From the NCBI RefSeq assembly GCF_026104355.1, contig NZ_CP110535.1, positions 2,232,001 to 2,296,000 on the forward strand: a stretch of 64,000 bases of DNA. The letters run 5' to 3'. The notes beneath the pieces are model-generated. The model was not told where the DNA came from. It saw only the letters and a list, made by a program, of their open reading frames with translations, and searched no databases. The stretch is from Halomonas sp. BDJS001 (lineage in GTDB: Bacteria; Pseudomonadota; Gammaproteobacteria; Pseudomonadales; Halomonadaceae). Of the stretch, positions 19,031 through 27,985 are shown in pieces. The position numbers and the translations under genes were made by a program. Each line of letters begins with the position of its first letter. Within the stretch, counting starts at the first letter, position 1.

Positions 19031-20407
19031 ATGGCTGCGATTGAGCATTACGACGTGATCTGCATCGGCGGCGGTTCTGGCCTGACTGCCGCCTATTATG
19101 GGCAACAGGACGGCAAGTCGGTCGCACTGGTCGATGATCGTCCCGACCAGCTCGGCGGCACCTGCGTGAACCGCGGCTGCATTCCGACGAAGGGCCTGAT
19201 TCAGGCTGCCGAGGTGATGCAGACAATCCGGCACGCCGCGGACTTTGGTATCCACCTGGATCAGTCGTCGGTTCGCGTCGACTTTCAGGCCGTTCTCGAC
19301 ACGGTTCGCCGACGGCGCGAAGATGACGCCGCTGCCGTACGACGTTGGGTGGAGAGCGCCTTCACCCCCTACTATGGTCGGGCGCGTTTTGTGGGCGACA
19401 AGCTGATCGAGATGGAGGACGGGCGGCGGCTGACCGGCGAGCGGATCTTCATCGCGGCAGGTGCGCGCCCTGCGATCCCGCCGATCCCCGGGCTGGCGGA
19501 GAGCGGGTACCTCACCAACGAGTCCGTCATCTTCGACCTCACTGAGCAGCCCGAACACCTGATCATCCTAGGCGGCGGCTACATCGGCTGTGAGTTTGCC
19601 CATTTTTTCTCCGCTTTGGGCACCCGTGTAACGGTGATCGACCATTCCGAATGCCTGCTGGCCGAAGACGACGACGTGCGGGCGCTGTTCACGCAGGAGC
19701 TTGCCAAGCGGGTGGAGCTCGTGCTGCAAGCCGAGGTGCGCCAGGTGCTGGTGCGCGATGGGCAGTGCGGCCTGACCGTTACCACTGGCGATGGCGAACG
19801 TAGCGTGCTGGGCGATCGGCTCCTGCTGGCCACCGGTCGGCGTCCCAACACTGATGGGCTCTCATTGGAGAAGACGGGGGTCGAGCTTAATGATCGCGGC
19901 TTCGTGGTGGTCGACGACAGGCTGCGGACCACGCACCCCGACATCTATGCCTATGGCGACGTTATCGGGCAGGGGATGTTCAAGCACACCTCAAGCTACG
20001 AAGGTGAGCTTGCCTACCGTAACGCGCACGGTGCCTCCCTTGCTGCCGACTACACCGCCAACCCGCACGCCGTGTTCAGCAATCCGCAGATCGGCTCGGT
20101 CGGACTGACCGAGCGTGCCTGTCGCGACCAGGGCCTCGATTACACCGTGGTTCAGAAGCATTACGCCGATTTCGCCAAGGGCAAGATCGTCGGTTCACCA
20201 CCGGGCTTTGCTAAACTCCTGGTTGAGAAGGGCAGCGACCGGATCCTGGGCTTCCATATGATCGGTCCCCAGGCAGCCGACTTACTTCACGAGGTGGTGG
20301 TCGCCATGAACACCCCAGGGGCCAAGGCGCAACGGGTGCGCGACAGTATCCACGTCCACCCAACGCTCGCCGAGTTGGTCAAGCAGGTGTTCGATGCCAC
20401 CGCGTAG
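19031..20407 (+). CDS. FAD-dependent pyridine nucleotide-disulfide oxidoreductase
   Basis: Class I flavoprotein disulfide reductase, 458 residues. It has the FAD-binding GGGSGLTAA, a redox-active CVNRGC (C45, C50), an NAD-binding GGGYIGCEFA, YAYGDVIG and the C-terminal HVHPTLAE with the catalytic His-Glu pair. It resembles dihydrolipoamide dehydrogenase and mercuric reductase; without 2-oxoacid dehydrogenase genes nearby it is probably a stand-alone reductase of a small disulfide or metal. GC content appears higher than in the sequence on either side. The ATG is preceded by GGGGAT. Confidence 0.88.
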   Translation: MAAIEHYDVICIGGGSGLTAAYYGQQDGKSVALVDDRPDQLGGTCVNRGCIPTKGLIQAAEVMQTIRHAADFGIHLDQSSVRVDFQAVLDTVRRRREDDAAAVRRWVESAFTPYYGRARFVGDKLIEMEDGRRLTGERIFIAAGARPAIPPIPGLAESGYLTNESVIFDLTEQPEHLIILGGGYIGCEFAHFFSALGTRVTVIDHSECLLAEDDDVRALFTQELAKRVELVLQAEVRQVLVRDGQCGLTVTTGDGERSVLGDRLLLATGRRPNTDGLSLEKTGVELNDRGFVVVDDRLRTTHPDIYAYGDVIGQGMFKHTSSYEGELAYRNAHGASLAADYTANPHAVFSNPQIGSVGLTERACRDQGLDYTVVQKHYADFAKGKIVGSPPGFAKLLVEKGSDRILGFHMIGPQAADLLHEVVVAMNTPGAKAQRVRDSIHVHPTLAELVKQVFDATA

Positions 20408-20485
20408 GAGCCGATGTAAAGCGAATATTTCGCAACAGACGACGTTCAGCGGAAAGCTGGATGATCACCACCATCGAGGACTTGC

Positions 20486-23395
20486 GTGCCGAAGATTGAC
20501 GAGATTGTCGAATTTGGTTCGTTTCGTCTGCACGTGGCGGGGCGGATGCTGGAGAGGAAGGGGGAGGCCGTCAAAATCGGCAGTCGCTCGCTCGACCTGC
20601 TGATTGCGTTGGTTGAGCGGCCTGGAGAAGTGCTTTCCCGGCGGGAATTGATGGCGCGTGCCTGGGCGGGGTTGGTAGTCGACGAGGCCAACCTGCGCGT
20701 CAATATCGCCAGCCTGCGCAAATGCCTGGGTGAGGGCAAGGAAGGCACACGCTACATCGTCAACCTCCCCGGCCGCGGGTACAGTTTCGTCGCACCCTTA
20801 ACGCGAGCGCGGGTCGAGGCTTCGCCCGGGAAATTCGAGACCATCCGATCTCCCGACCCTCGCTCCGGCAATCAGCCACCCGTATCGGTCTCGGAACACT
20901 CATTGCCAGAGCGTCTCGGACGGCTCATTGGGCGCGATGCTTCAGTCCGCGCAGTGGGCGAGATGCTCACCAAACATCGATTCGTGAGCATCATCGGTCC
21001 GGGGGGAATGGGTAAGACAACTGTCGCTATCTCCGTGGCACACACGATGCTCGAAGCTTTTAACGGCGCCGTGTACTACGTCGACCTTGTCTCGGTCAGC
21101 GACGCCTCGCTTGTTCCTAGCGCGATTGCTTCCGTGCTTGGCCTAAAGGTGCAAGTGCAAGATCCCAAGCCGAGCATCCTGGCGTTTTTTGGCGCCCGAA
21201 GAGCGTTGCTCGTATTGGACAATTGCGAGCACCTTATCGACGAGATTGCGCTTCTCGCGGAATGGCTTTATACATCCGCGCCTCAAACCCACTTGCTTGC
21301 GACCAGTCGCGAGTTATTGCGTGTTGAGGGTGAACACGTCCACATTCTTCCAGCGCTCGATGTTCCCCCGGTCATTGAGGGGATGACAGCCTCCACTGCG
21401 ATGTCGTTTCCCGCCGTCGAGCTTTTCATGGATCGAGTGGCGGCAAGCGGGGTGCAGGAGACGCTGACGGATGAGATGGTTCCGCTCGTCGCCGAGATCT
21501 GCCGAAAAACGGATGGCATTGCCCTGGCAATCGAATGGGCAGCTGGTCGGGTGCGCTCGCATGGCCTGCGTGGAACCGCGGAATTGATCAACAGCCGCTT
21601 CAACCTTCTCTGGCAGGGCAGGCGCAGCGCGCTTCCCCGACATAAGACGCTCCAGGCGATGCTTGATTGGAGTTACAACCTGCTATCCGAGAGTGAGCGC
21701 CGCGTGCTGTATCGGTTATCCGTGTTTGTGGGTCCATGCCAAATGGAAGCGGCGCATTGGATCGCAGCGGACACTGTCCTTACGGAGGCCGAAGTGACAG
21801 CAGTAATCGCAAGCCTCAGCGATAAGTCACTGCTGTCGCCATCGATACTCAACGGATCGAGCTATCTGCGCCTCCTGGATACGACGCGCACTTACGCGTC
21901 GGCAAAATTTGCGGAATCGGGCGAGGTTAACGACGTCTCACGCAAGCTTGCCGAGTATCTCATTGCCCAATTCAACCGTAATAATGAGCGTCAGAATGGG
22001 CGGCGGGCCATGGGTCGTGATCTGATTCAGGTCGGCAACATGCGCACTGCGCTTTCATGGGCATTCTCCGAGGCAGGTGAGGGCGAGTTGGGCGTTCGTT
22101 TAGCAGCGCTCGCTGCACCGTACTTATTGGAATTATCGCTGCTGGACGAGTGCCATCGCTGGTGTCAAGCCGCGCTATTGCGACTGGGTGCCCGTGAAAG
22201 CTCGACGACACACCTCATCCTGCAGGAAGCGCTGGCGATCTCCGCACTATTCACTCGCCGCAATGGAGATGAAGTCCGTATCCCGATCGAGCAAGGGCTG
22301 CGCCTTGCGCGAACCTTGAACGACCCCGAACGCGAACTCAGACTGCTCGCAGGACAGCATATCTTCATGTGCCACATCGGCCACTTCCGTGAGGCGGTCG
22401 AGGTAAGTCAGCGCAGTATAGAACTAGCATGCAGGGTCGGTTTTCCCGCAGGTATCGTCATGTCTGAGTGGATGCTTGGGGCAGCGTATCACTTGGTCGG
22501 TAATCAGACGCGCGCTCTACAGCACATCGAAAAGGGCTTCAAGCAAGCTGCGGTGCATGGCACGTTAAAGGTCGACCTGCTTGGCTTCGGACATCAGATC
22601 CGTGCGCTCACCGTCCTGGCACGTACGCTCTGGTTGAGCGGTACCCCGGATCGCGCCGCCCAAGTTGCGTATCAAGCAATTGAGGAAGCTGAGCAGACAG
22701 AGCAACCGGTAAGCATGCTCATCGTATTGCTATACGCCTCCCCGGTGTTTCTGTGGAGGGGAGATATAGAGGAAGCGGAAGCGCTGGTGAGCCGTCTCAA
22801 CCAGCACTTCAGTCGTTATTCGTTTGGTCCGAGAGCGGCTTTAGGCCTCGCGCTCTCAGGCGAACTGGCTTTGCTCAAGGGAGAGCTGCGGACGGCGGCA
22901 GGCAGGCTTTGCGATGCGCTTGACAACCTGTATGCGGAGAAACTTTTTATGTTCACGACGACGCTGAGCCGATCATTGTCCGAAGCGTTGTTCGAATGCG
23001 GGGATATTATGGAAGCGGAAGCAATGATCACCGCGGCACTGGAACAAGCCGAGGCGCGAGATGAATCATTTGACATGCCCGAGCTATTGCGCACGCGCGC
23101 GCAGATCGGGACTGTTTCCGGTCGGCTGGATGCAAAAGCGGCTGAGGAGATGTTGCGGCATTCGATGGCGCTTGCAAATAGTCAAGGCGCACTCAGTCTG
23201 GAGTTGCGCTCCGCCATGGCTTTGGGCGCACTGCTCACAAACGAGGAGCGGGCTGAGGAGGCCTACGCGATCTTGGCGGAGGTTTACGACCGCTTTACGG
23301 AAGGACACGAAACGCGCGATCTCAGAACCGCCAAACAGTTGATCGAAGCCTGGTGTCCGGCCGCGAGGGCATCGGGGTGCCGCACCAGTGATTGA
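20486..23395 (+). CDS. Winged-helix / NB-ARC-type ATPase / TPR transcriptional regulator
   Basis: Large regulator, 969 residues. It has an OmpR-type winged helix at about residues 5-98 (SRRELMARAWAGLVVDEANLRVNI in parts), an NTPase with Walker A GPGGMGKTT near 172 and LLVLDNCEHL, and a helical repeat C-terminal half of TPR character. This is the STAND layout seen in AfsR/MalT-like regulators, which assemble on binding a ligand. The start is GTG with GAGGA 6 bases upstream. It follows the disulfide reductase gene on the same strand by 78 bp, its most likely target or partner. Confidence 0.88.
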   Translation: MPKIDEIVEFGSFRLHVAGRMLERKGEAVKIGSRSLDLLIALVERPGEVLSRRELMARAWAGLVVDEANLRVNIASLRKCLGEGKEGTRYIVNLPGRGYSFVAPLTRARVEASPGKFETIRSPDPRSGNQPPVSVSEHSLPERLGRLIGRDASVRAVGEMLTKHRFVSIIGPGGMGKTTVAISVAHTMLEAFNGAVYYVDLVSVSDASLVPSAIASVLGLKVQVQDPKPSILAFFGARRALLVLDNCEHLIDEIALLAEWLYTSAPQTHLLATSRELLRVEGEHVHILPALDVPPVIEGMTASTAMSFPAVELFMDRVAASGVQETLTDEMVPLVAEICRKTDGIALAIEWAAGRVRSHGLRGTAELINSRFNLLWQGRRSALPRHKTLQAMLDWSYNLLSESERRVLYRLSVFVGPCQMEAAHWIAADTVLTEAEVTAVIASLSDKSLLSPSILNGSSYLRLLDTTRTYASAKFAESGEVNDVSRKLAEYLIAQFNRNNERQNGRRAMGRDLIQVGNMRTALSWAFSEAGEGELGVRLAALAAPYLLELSLLDECHRWCQAALLRLGARESSTTHLILQEALAISALFTRRNGDEVRIPIEQGLRLARTLNDPERELRLLAGQHIFMCHIGHFREAVEVSQRSIELACRVGFPAGIVMSEWMLGAAYHLVGNQTRALQHIEKGFKQAAVHGTLKVDLLGFGHQIRALTVLARTLWLSGTPDRAAQVAYQAIEEAEQTEQPVSMLIVLLYASPVFLWRGDIEEAEALVSRLNQHFSRYSFGPRAALGLALSGELALLKGELRTAAGRLCDALDNLYAEKLFMFTTTLSRSLSEALFECGDIMEAEAMITAALEQAEARDESFDMPELLRTRAQIGTVSGRLDAKAAEEMLRHSMALANSQGALSLELRSAMALGALLTNEERAEEAYAILAEVYDRFTEGHETRDLRTAKQLIEAWCPAARASGCRTSD

Positions 23396-23519
23396 CCTAG
23401 AAGCCAGACCATTCGTCTGTTACGCGGTTTCACACCAATTTACAAGCGCTCCAGCCTGTGACCTCGGAGAATAAAAGAAAATAATTCGAGGGCGTTCACG
23501 CCTTGCAGGAGGTGTTTGC

Positions 23520-23924
23520 TTGGCCACTCACACAAGCGGTTCGATTCTTCCTCCAATAGTCGCGCAGTTCATCGAAGCAACGAATGCCGGTGACCTGTTC
23601 CGCCTTCTTGAAGCCTTCGCGGAGGACTCGATTGTTAACGATCAGCTACAACAATGGCGCGGGCTGGCTGAACTAAGCGAGTGGGCCGAGCGCGATGTTA
23701 TCGGGCAGCAGCTATCACTTCGCACAACTCATTGCCTCCCGCACTACGGCCACTTTGTTGTCGCGGCCTACGCCGACGGAAATTTCGATAAGCGTGGGTT
23801 GCCCGATCCACTGGAAGTTCTGCTCTATTTTACTCTCTCCGAAGACAAGATAGTGCAATTGATCATTCTGCGAGATCGTTCGGGCACCTCTTCTTTCGAT
23901 GCATCTTTTCGCAGCTCAGGGTAG
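23520..23924 (+). CDS. SnoaL-like / NTF2-fold protein
   Basis: 134 residues with the NTF2-like pattern (PIVAQFIEATNAGDLFRLLEAFAEDSIVNDQ in parts, then a later beta sheet). Members are small-molecule isomerases or hydrolases, or simple binding proteins. The TTG start is supported by a perfect AGGAGGT 6 bases upstream. It precedes an AraC gene on the same strand. Confidence 0.8.
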   Translation: MATHTSGSILPPIVAQFIEATNAGDLFRLLEAFAEDSIVNDQLQQWRGLAELSEWAERDVIGQQLSLRTTHCLPHYGHFVVAAYADGNFDKRGLPDPLEVLLYFTLSEDKIVQLIILRDRSGTSSFDASFRSSG

Positions 23925-24077
23925 AGGCGCTAGGCTTTGTACGAAACTGTCTGCGCGATAAAGCTTCCTGCTTTTACAGAGTTTTTCACCTTCTTACTTA
24001 GCATGTGGGCGTATTCGTTTAATTATCTTCAGCATGTGGATCGAAAGCCTCAAACGATCACAAGCGGAGGAAACCCC

Positions 24078-24686
24078 ATGAGCAGTAATGCAGGGTTGGT
24101 CACCGATGCTCGTGAACAGAGCCGGCAGATTGAGGTTGCGTTGGCAGCGACTTTGTTGGAGTTGCTCACTGTGGCGCAATCCAAGGTTGAGCTTGATCAT
24201 CAGGCTGCGCAAGCATGTATATCCCGCGCGACGGCGTTATTGGCCGCCAGCCTGGAACGAGACGTCAGACCTAAAGCCGAGGGCGCATTCCGCGGTAAAA
24301 TACCGCGTTGGCAGGCGAAACGTCTGATAGCTTATATCGATGAGAATATAGACAAGCCTATAAGGAGTACTGATCTCATCGCGCTCACAGGAATGAGTCC
24401 TGGACATTTCTTTCGAACCTTCAAGGCAACATTCGGCCAAGCTCCGTTCGTCTATATCGCACGCCGGCGCGTCGAGCACGCACAGCAGATGATGCTGATG
24501 ACCAATGACCCCCTTTGTCTCATCGCACTCGATTGTGGGCTGTGTGATCAGTCCCACCTCACGCGCTTGTTCCGGCAGTTCGTGGGTACAACGCCGGGTC
24601 AATGGCGGCGGGAATATGTCAGCGGGTCGTTAACCGACCCGAAGTTCAAAGCGGTGTTTCCTAGCGAACCCGTTATCAGACTGTGA
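24078..24686 (+). CDS. Short AraC family regulator, paralog 2
   Basis: AraC-type regulator, 202 residues, with the same layout as 14830 and 28120: a short helical N-terminal domain (LLELLTVAQSKVELDHQAAQA) and a C-terminal double HTH (DLIALTGMSPGHFFRTFKATFG; ALDCGLCDQSHLTRLFRQ). The ATG at 24078 has GGAGG at 24066-24070; the frame is open to 23937. It is the most diverged of the three paralogs. It lies between the SnoaL-like gene and the sigma-54 activator. Confidence 0.87.
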   Translation: MSSNAGLVTDAREQSRQIEVALAATLLELLTVAQSKVELDHQAAQACISRATALLAASLERDVRPKAEGAFRGKIPRWQAKRLIAYIDENIDKPIRSTDLIALTGMSPGHFFRTFKATFGQAPFVYIARRRVEHAQQMMLMTNDPLCLIALDCGLCDQSHLTRLFRQFVGTTPGQWRREYVSGSLTDPKFKAVFPSEPVIRL

Positions 24687-24788
24687 ATCATAAATGTTAA
24701 AGGTCAATCAACGGCTGTTGTTGCATGACCTATCTCATCGCAAGACAGGCATGGCACCTTCCCAAAAAACATAATTGAGACCTCTTTC

Positions 24789-26573
24789 ATGGCTATCAGC
24801 TACAAACCGGAGCTCAAGTATCCCGACTATCAGGATTTGAGCGAGCAGGTTCGCTTTCAAAGCACAGAAGGTAAGATCTGGTTCGGCGAGCAGCGTATGC
24901 TGCTGATGCAGGTGTCGGCGATGGCTAATTTTCGCCGTGAGCTCGTCAATAGTCTCGGTATCGAACGCGCCAAAGGATTTTTCCTGCGCCTTGGCTACCA
25001 ATCTGGACTAAAGGACGCGGAAATGGCCCGCAAGCTCAGGCCAAACAGTCCGGAATTTGAGATGTTTCTAGTTGGACCGCAGCTGCACTCCTTGAAAGGC
25101 ATGGTCAATGCGAAGCCGATCCAGTTAGAGGTAGATCAGGAGGCTGGCCACTTCTACTGCGAGCTTGAATGGATCGATTCCTTCGAGGTCGAGGCCTGCC
25201 AGACCGAGCTGGGCCTGATGGAAGATCCTGTTTGCTGGTCCCTGGTGGGCTACGCGTGTGCGTACAGCTCTTCGTTCATGAACCGCGAAATCATCATCCA
25301 GGAAACGAGCTGTCGCGGGTGTGGCGATGAGCGCTGCATCATTATTGGAAAACCGGCTGAGGAATGGGAGAACGCCGCAGATTTTAAGCGCTACTTTCAA
25401 GCCGATCCAATCATTGAGGAGCTGTATGATCTTCAGTCACAGATCAGCTCACTGCGCACGAACCTGAAGAAGCAAGAAGGTCAGTTCTACGGTATTGGGC
25501 AATCCCCTGCTTATAGGGATGTATGCAAGATGATCGACAAGGCAGCCCAGGGCAAGGTGTCGGTTCTGCTGTTGGGAGAAACCGGCGTCGGCAAAGAGGT
25601 CATCGCACGGAGCGTGCATCTTCGCAGCGAGCGCGCCGAGCAAGCTTTCGTCGCGTTGAACTGTGCCGCTATTCCGCCGGAGCTAATTGAGGCTGAATTG
25701 TTTGGTGTCGAGAAAGGCGCATATACCGGCGCAAATCAGACCCGCCCAGGGCGCTTCGAGCGTGCCAGTGGCGGAACCATTTTTCTGGATGAAGTGGTAG
25801 AACTGACGCCCAGAGCGCAGGCGACCCTGCTACGGGTATTGCAAGAGAGTGAGCTTGAAAGAGTGGGAGATTCACGGACCCGAAAGATCGATGTGCGAGT
25901 AATTGCTGCCACCAATGAGAGCCTCGCCGACGCTGTCGAGGCGGGCCGGTTTCGCGCGGATCTTTACTACCGCTTGAATGTGTTTCCTGTGCAGGTTCCT
26001 CCCCTGCGCGAAAGGCTTGAGGATCTGCCGCTGCTGGTCGAGCACTTTCTAAGCAAGTTTCATCTGCAGTACCACAAGCGTACGCTAGGTTTATCAGATA
26101 AGGCGCTGGAACTGTGTCTCCATTACACCTGGCCCGGAAATATCCGCGAACTGGAGAATGTACTTGAACGCGGTGTCATCCTCACCAACAACAATGAAAC
26201 TATAGTACAAGAGGCACTCTTCGCGGTCTTCCCCAAGACAAGCGATCCGCACGGTGATCGTCTCAACGCCGACGGTGAGCTGGTACAGCCCACAGACATG
26301 GAAAGCACCGCCGATTGGGTAAAGCAGATCTTCGAAAGGAACGTGAGCCTGGAAGCTGTGGAAGAACAGCTGATGCGACGCGCGATGGAGCTTGCTCAAC
26401 AAAATGTTTCTCAAGCCGCTCGTATGCTCGGCCTGAGCCGACCTGCACTGGCTTACCGTCTGAAAAAATTGGCATCCTCAACGACGGGGGGGCTGACTGA
26501 TTTCAATCAGCTTCCTTTCAGGCGGCTCCCGGAGAATTGTGGCCGGTCTGCCATAAGCACCACCGCGCATTAA
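24789..26573 (+). CDS. Sigma-54-dependent activator, XylR/DmpR (V4R) type
   Basis: Enhancer-binding protein, 594 residues. An N-terminal XylR_N region (about 25-120) and a V4R domain with cysteine pattern SCRGCGDERC near 175-185 form an aromatic-ligand sensor. The AAA+ domain has Walker A GETGVGKE, the sigma-54 contact loop GAYTGA and an arginine-rich RADLYYRL. A Fis-type HTH ends the protein (NVSQAARMLGLSRPALAYRLKKL in parts). Relatives respond to phenols or toluene derivatives. Two matching sigma-54 promoters lie downstream at 26715 and 27970. Confidence 0.93.
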   Translation: MAISYKPELKYPDYQDLSEQVRFQSTEGKIWFGEQRMLLMQVSAMANFRRELVNSLGIERAKGFFLRLGYQSGLKDAEMARKLRPNSPEFEMFLVGPQLHSLKGMVNAKPIQLEVDQEAGHFYCELEWIDSFEVEACQTELGLMEDPVCWSLVGYACAYSSSFMNREIIIQETSCRGCGDERCIIIGKPAEEWENAADFKRYFQADPIIEELYDLQSQISSLRTNLKKQEGQFYGIGQSPAYRDVCKMIDKAAQGKVSVLLLGETGVGKEVIARSVHLRSERAEQAFVALNCAAIPPELIEAELFGVEKGAYTGANQTRPGRFERASGGTIFLDEVVELTPRAQATLLRVLQESELERVGDSRTRKIDVRVIAATNESLADAVEAGRFRADLYYRLNVFPVQVPPLRERLEDLPLLVEHFLSKFHLQYHKRTLGLSDKALELCLHYTWPGNIRELENVLERGVILTNNNETIVQEALFAVFPKTSDPHGDRLNADGELVQPTDMESTADWVKQIFERNVSLEAVEEQLMRRAMELAQQNVSQAARMLGLSRPALAYRLKKLASSTTGGLTDFNQLPFRRLPENCGRSAISTTAH

Positions 26574-26714
26574 CCAAAGCCGCAACGCACTGCTATCGCT
26601 TCACCATATCATCAATCCAGCCTCCCACAGCAAAGCTCTGGACGTTATCCAGACCCCACCAGTGGTAAGTGTATCAAGCTGATATCTATATATTTTTAAT
26701 ATAAGTTTCTCAAG

Positions 26715-26730
26715 TGGCATAGCTGTTGCT
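26715..26730 (+). promoter_or_regulatory. Sigma-54 (-24/-12) promoter
   Basis: TGGCATAGCTGTTGCT has the GG and GC doublets 10 bases apart, as in the consensus TGGCAC-N5-TTGC. It lies 142 bp after the sigma-54 activator gene and 214 bp before the first secreted-peptide gene at 26944. Confidence 0.75.
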
Positions 26731-26822
26731 CTTAGATTATCAGTTGCTTTCTACAGAACAACACTCAGCGGATGTGTTTGGTTACAGATTAGTAAAGCAG
26801 CCACCCTGGAGATCAATTAATA

Positions 26823-26860
26823 CTATTGATCATTTTATCAAGACTACTGATCACCAATAG
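26823..26860. repeat. Imperfect inverted repeat in the leader of the secreted-peptide gene
   Basis: CTATTGATCA at 26823-26832 faces TGATCACCAATAG at 26848-26860. It lies between the sigma-54 promoter and the ATG at 26944, and could be an operator or an RNA hairpin. A second weaker hairpin, CCGAACAAC/GTTGTCGG, is at about 26889-26909. Confidence 0.45.
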
Positions 26861-26943
26861 TCCTAACATAGGAGGCAGAATACTTATCACCGAACAACAT
26901 TAGTTGTCGGATCAACCATTACTCATCGAAAGGAGTTTCTATC

Positions 26944-27120
26944 ATGAAAATGTTATACGCAGCTTTAATCATTGCATTAACACTTTCTTCAGGCGTAGCA
27001 CTCGCGGAGCGAGGTTCGGGTGAAGATAACCGGATTATTTCTCCCGAATCAACTTCTACGCAACACGACAGTGAAGTTAGGAACGTTTCACCGTCTGAAT
27101 TGCTTGCTATCAATTCCTAA
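26944..27120 (+). CDS. Small secreted peptide, paralog 1
   Basis: 58 residues, unrecognised. A clear signal peptide (MKMLYAALIIALTLSSGVALA) would leave a 37-residue polar mature peptide starting ERGSGEDN and rich in Ser, Glu and Asn, with no cysteine. GAAAGGAG lies 8 bases before the ATG. A paralog follows at 27267 and a decayed third copy at 27597. Position downstream of a sigma-54 promoter next to a V4R activator suggests induction by an aromatic or stress signal (inference). Too short for most gene callers. Confidence 0.7.
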   Translation: MKMLYAALIIALTLSSGVALAERGSGEDNRIISPESTSTQHDSEVRNVSPSELLAINS

Positions 27121-27156
27121 ACGACCCTAGGTGCATGGGGAAGGCGTTGTAATCCC

Positions 27157-27183
27157 GGGCAGAACTAGGTCTTAGATCTGCCC
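27157..27183 (+). terminator. Hairpin after secreted peptide 1
   Basis: GGGCAGA and TCTGCCC arms, 13-base loop, 37 bp after the stop codon. No U-run follows, so it may be a processing or stability element rather than a terminator. A related hairpin follows the second peptide gene. Confidence 0.45.
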
Positions 27184-27215
27184 GTCAACCTTCCAAGCAC
27201 GAACTTATTAAAACA

Positions 27216-27243
27216 TTGTTGCTTTATAAAAATAAAGCAACAA
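27216..27243 (+). repeat. 12-bp hairpin in leader of secreted peptide 2
   Basis: TTGTTGCTTTAT and ATAAAGCAACAA are perfect arms with an AAAA loop, 23 bp before the ATG at 27267. It lies just ahead of the ribosome binding site and could control translation or mRNA stability. Confidence 0.6.
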
Positions 27244-27266
27244 CTATTAAGTAGCAAGAGTCAATC

Positions 27267-27443
27267 ATGAAAATGTTAAACGCAGCTTTAATCATCGCAT
27301 TAACACTTGCTTCAGGCATGGCACTCGCAGAGCGAGGTTCGGGGAAAGGTGGTCAGGTTATTTCTCCTGAATCAACTTCGGCGCAACAATATAGTGAGAA
27401 AAAATACTTTTCACCGTCCGATTTGACCGATAGAAACCCTTAA
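27267..27443 (+). CDS. Small secreted peptide, paralog 2
   Basis: 58 residues, same length as paralog 1. The signal peptide (MKMLNAALIIALTLASGMALA) is almost identical, ERGSG and ISPESTS are kept, and the mature part then diverges (QQYSEKKYFSPSDL). Conservation of length, signal peptide and frame while the tail changes argues that both copies are, or recently were, expressed. AAGAG precedes the ATG. Function unknown. Confidence 0.68.
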   Translation: MKMLNAALIIALTLASGMALAERGSGKGGQVISPESTSAQQYSEKKYFSPSDLTDRNP

Positions 27444-27481
27444 AAATGTTGATATATAGATTGGTTGTAGCCAGTGATGTC

Positions 27482-27510
27482 GGGCAGGTTTAGTACTCTT
27501 AGGCCTGTCC
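27482..27510 (+). terminator. Hairpin after secreted peptide 2
   Basis: GGGCAGG and CCTGTCC pair with one G-U around a 15-base loop. Same position relative to the stop as the hairpin at 27157-27183. No U-run follows. Confidence 0.4.
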
Positions 27511-27596
27511 GGCGCCTTGCCGTCTTTAGACTGACTCAATCACGTGTGTTGTTTTGCCGAAAATAACAAACTGCTTTAAAGAAATAAGTGTTGATA

Positions 27597-27685
27597 ATAA
27601 AAGCTTTTAAAGCCGCTTGAATTATTGTAATAACGCTTGTTTCAGACGTCGTACTCGCAAAGCGAAGTTCATGTGACGATACTCT
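27597..27685 (+). pseudogene. Decayed third copy of the secreted-peptide gene
   Basis: Reads IKAFKAA-stop-IIVITLVSDVVLAKRSSCDD, aligning with the signal peptide and first mature residues of the two intact copies. The start codon is lost (ATA) and a TGA replaces a leucine codon at 27618-27620. The copy ends where the sigma-54 activator fragment begins. Confidence 0.65.
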
Positions 27686-27815
27686 GTGTCTCCATTACAC
27701 CTGAGCCGGAAATGTCCGCGAATTAGTGAATGTGATCAAACGCAGCGTCATCCTGACCGACAGTAACGAAACCATAGTACAAGACGCGCTCTTCCCAAAG
27801 ACAGGGAAAGCACCA
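27684..27815 (+). pseudogene. 3' fragment of the sigma-54 activator gene
   Basis: Aligns with about 26113-26240 of the activator gene: CTGTGTCTCCATTACACCTG, then the equivalents of GNIRELENV..RGVILT, NNNETIVQ and FPKT, with a TAG in place of a leucine-type codon. Downstream DNA continues to match the sequence after the intact gene (TCATC/TGATCAAT.CAGCCTCCCA.AGC) up to the second sigma-54 promoter. Confidence 0.75.
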
Positions 27816-27969
27816 CAGTGGTATTGATCAAATCCGCAATGCTCCTCCATCGCTTTATCATATGATCAATTCAGCCTCCCATAGCGACCCCCTGGACTCG
27901 AACTATTTTGCATAAGTGAAAAAATATATCTATCTGATAAATATATCTTTTTTATATAGATCGCTCCAG

Positions 27970-27985
27970 CGGCATAGTCGTTGCC
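27970..27985 (+). promoter_or_regulatory. Sigma-54 (-24/-12) promoter, duplicated copy
   Basis: CGGCATAGTCGTTGCC keeps the GG-N10-GC spacing. It corresponds base for base in position to the promoter at 26715 within the duplicated segment, and lies 135 bp ahead of the AraC gene at 28120. Confidence 0.65.

Noticed and set aside
19010..19558. Minus-strand frame over the start of the disulfide reductase
   Set aside because: Arginine-rich low-information translation typical of an antisense shadow.
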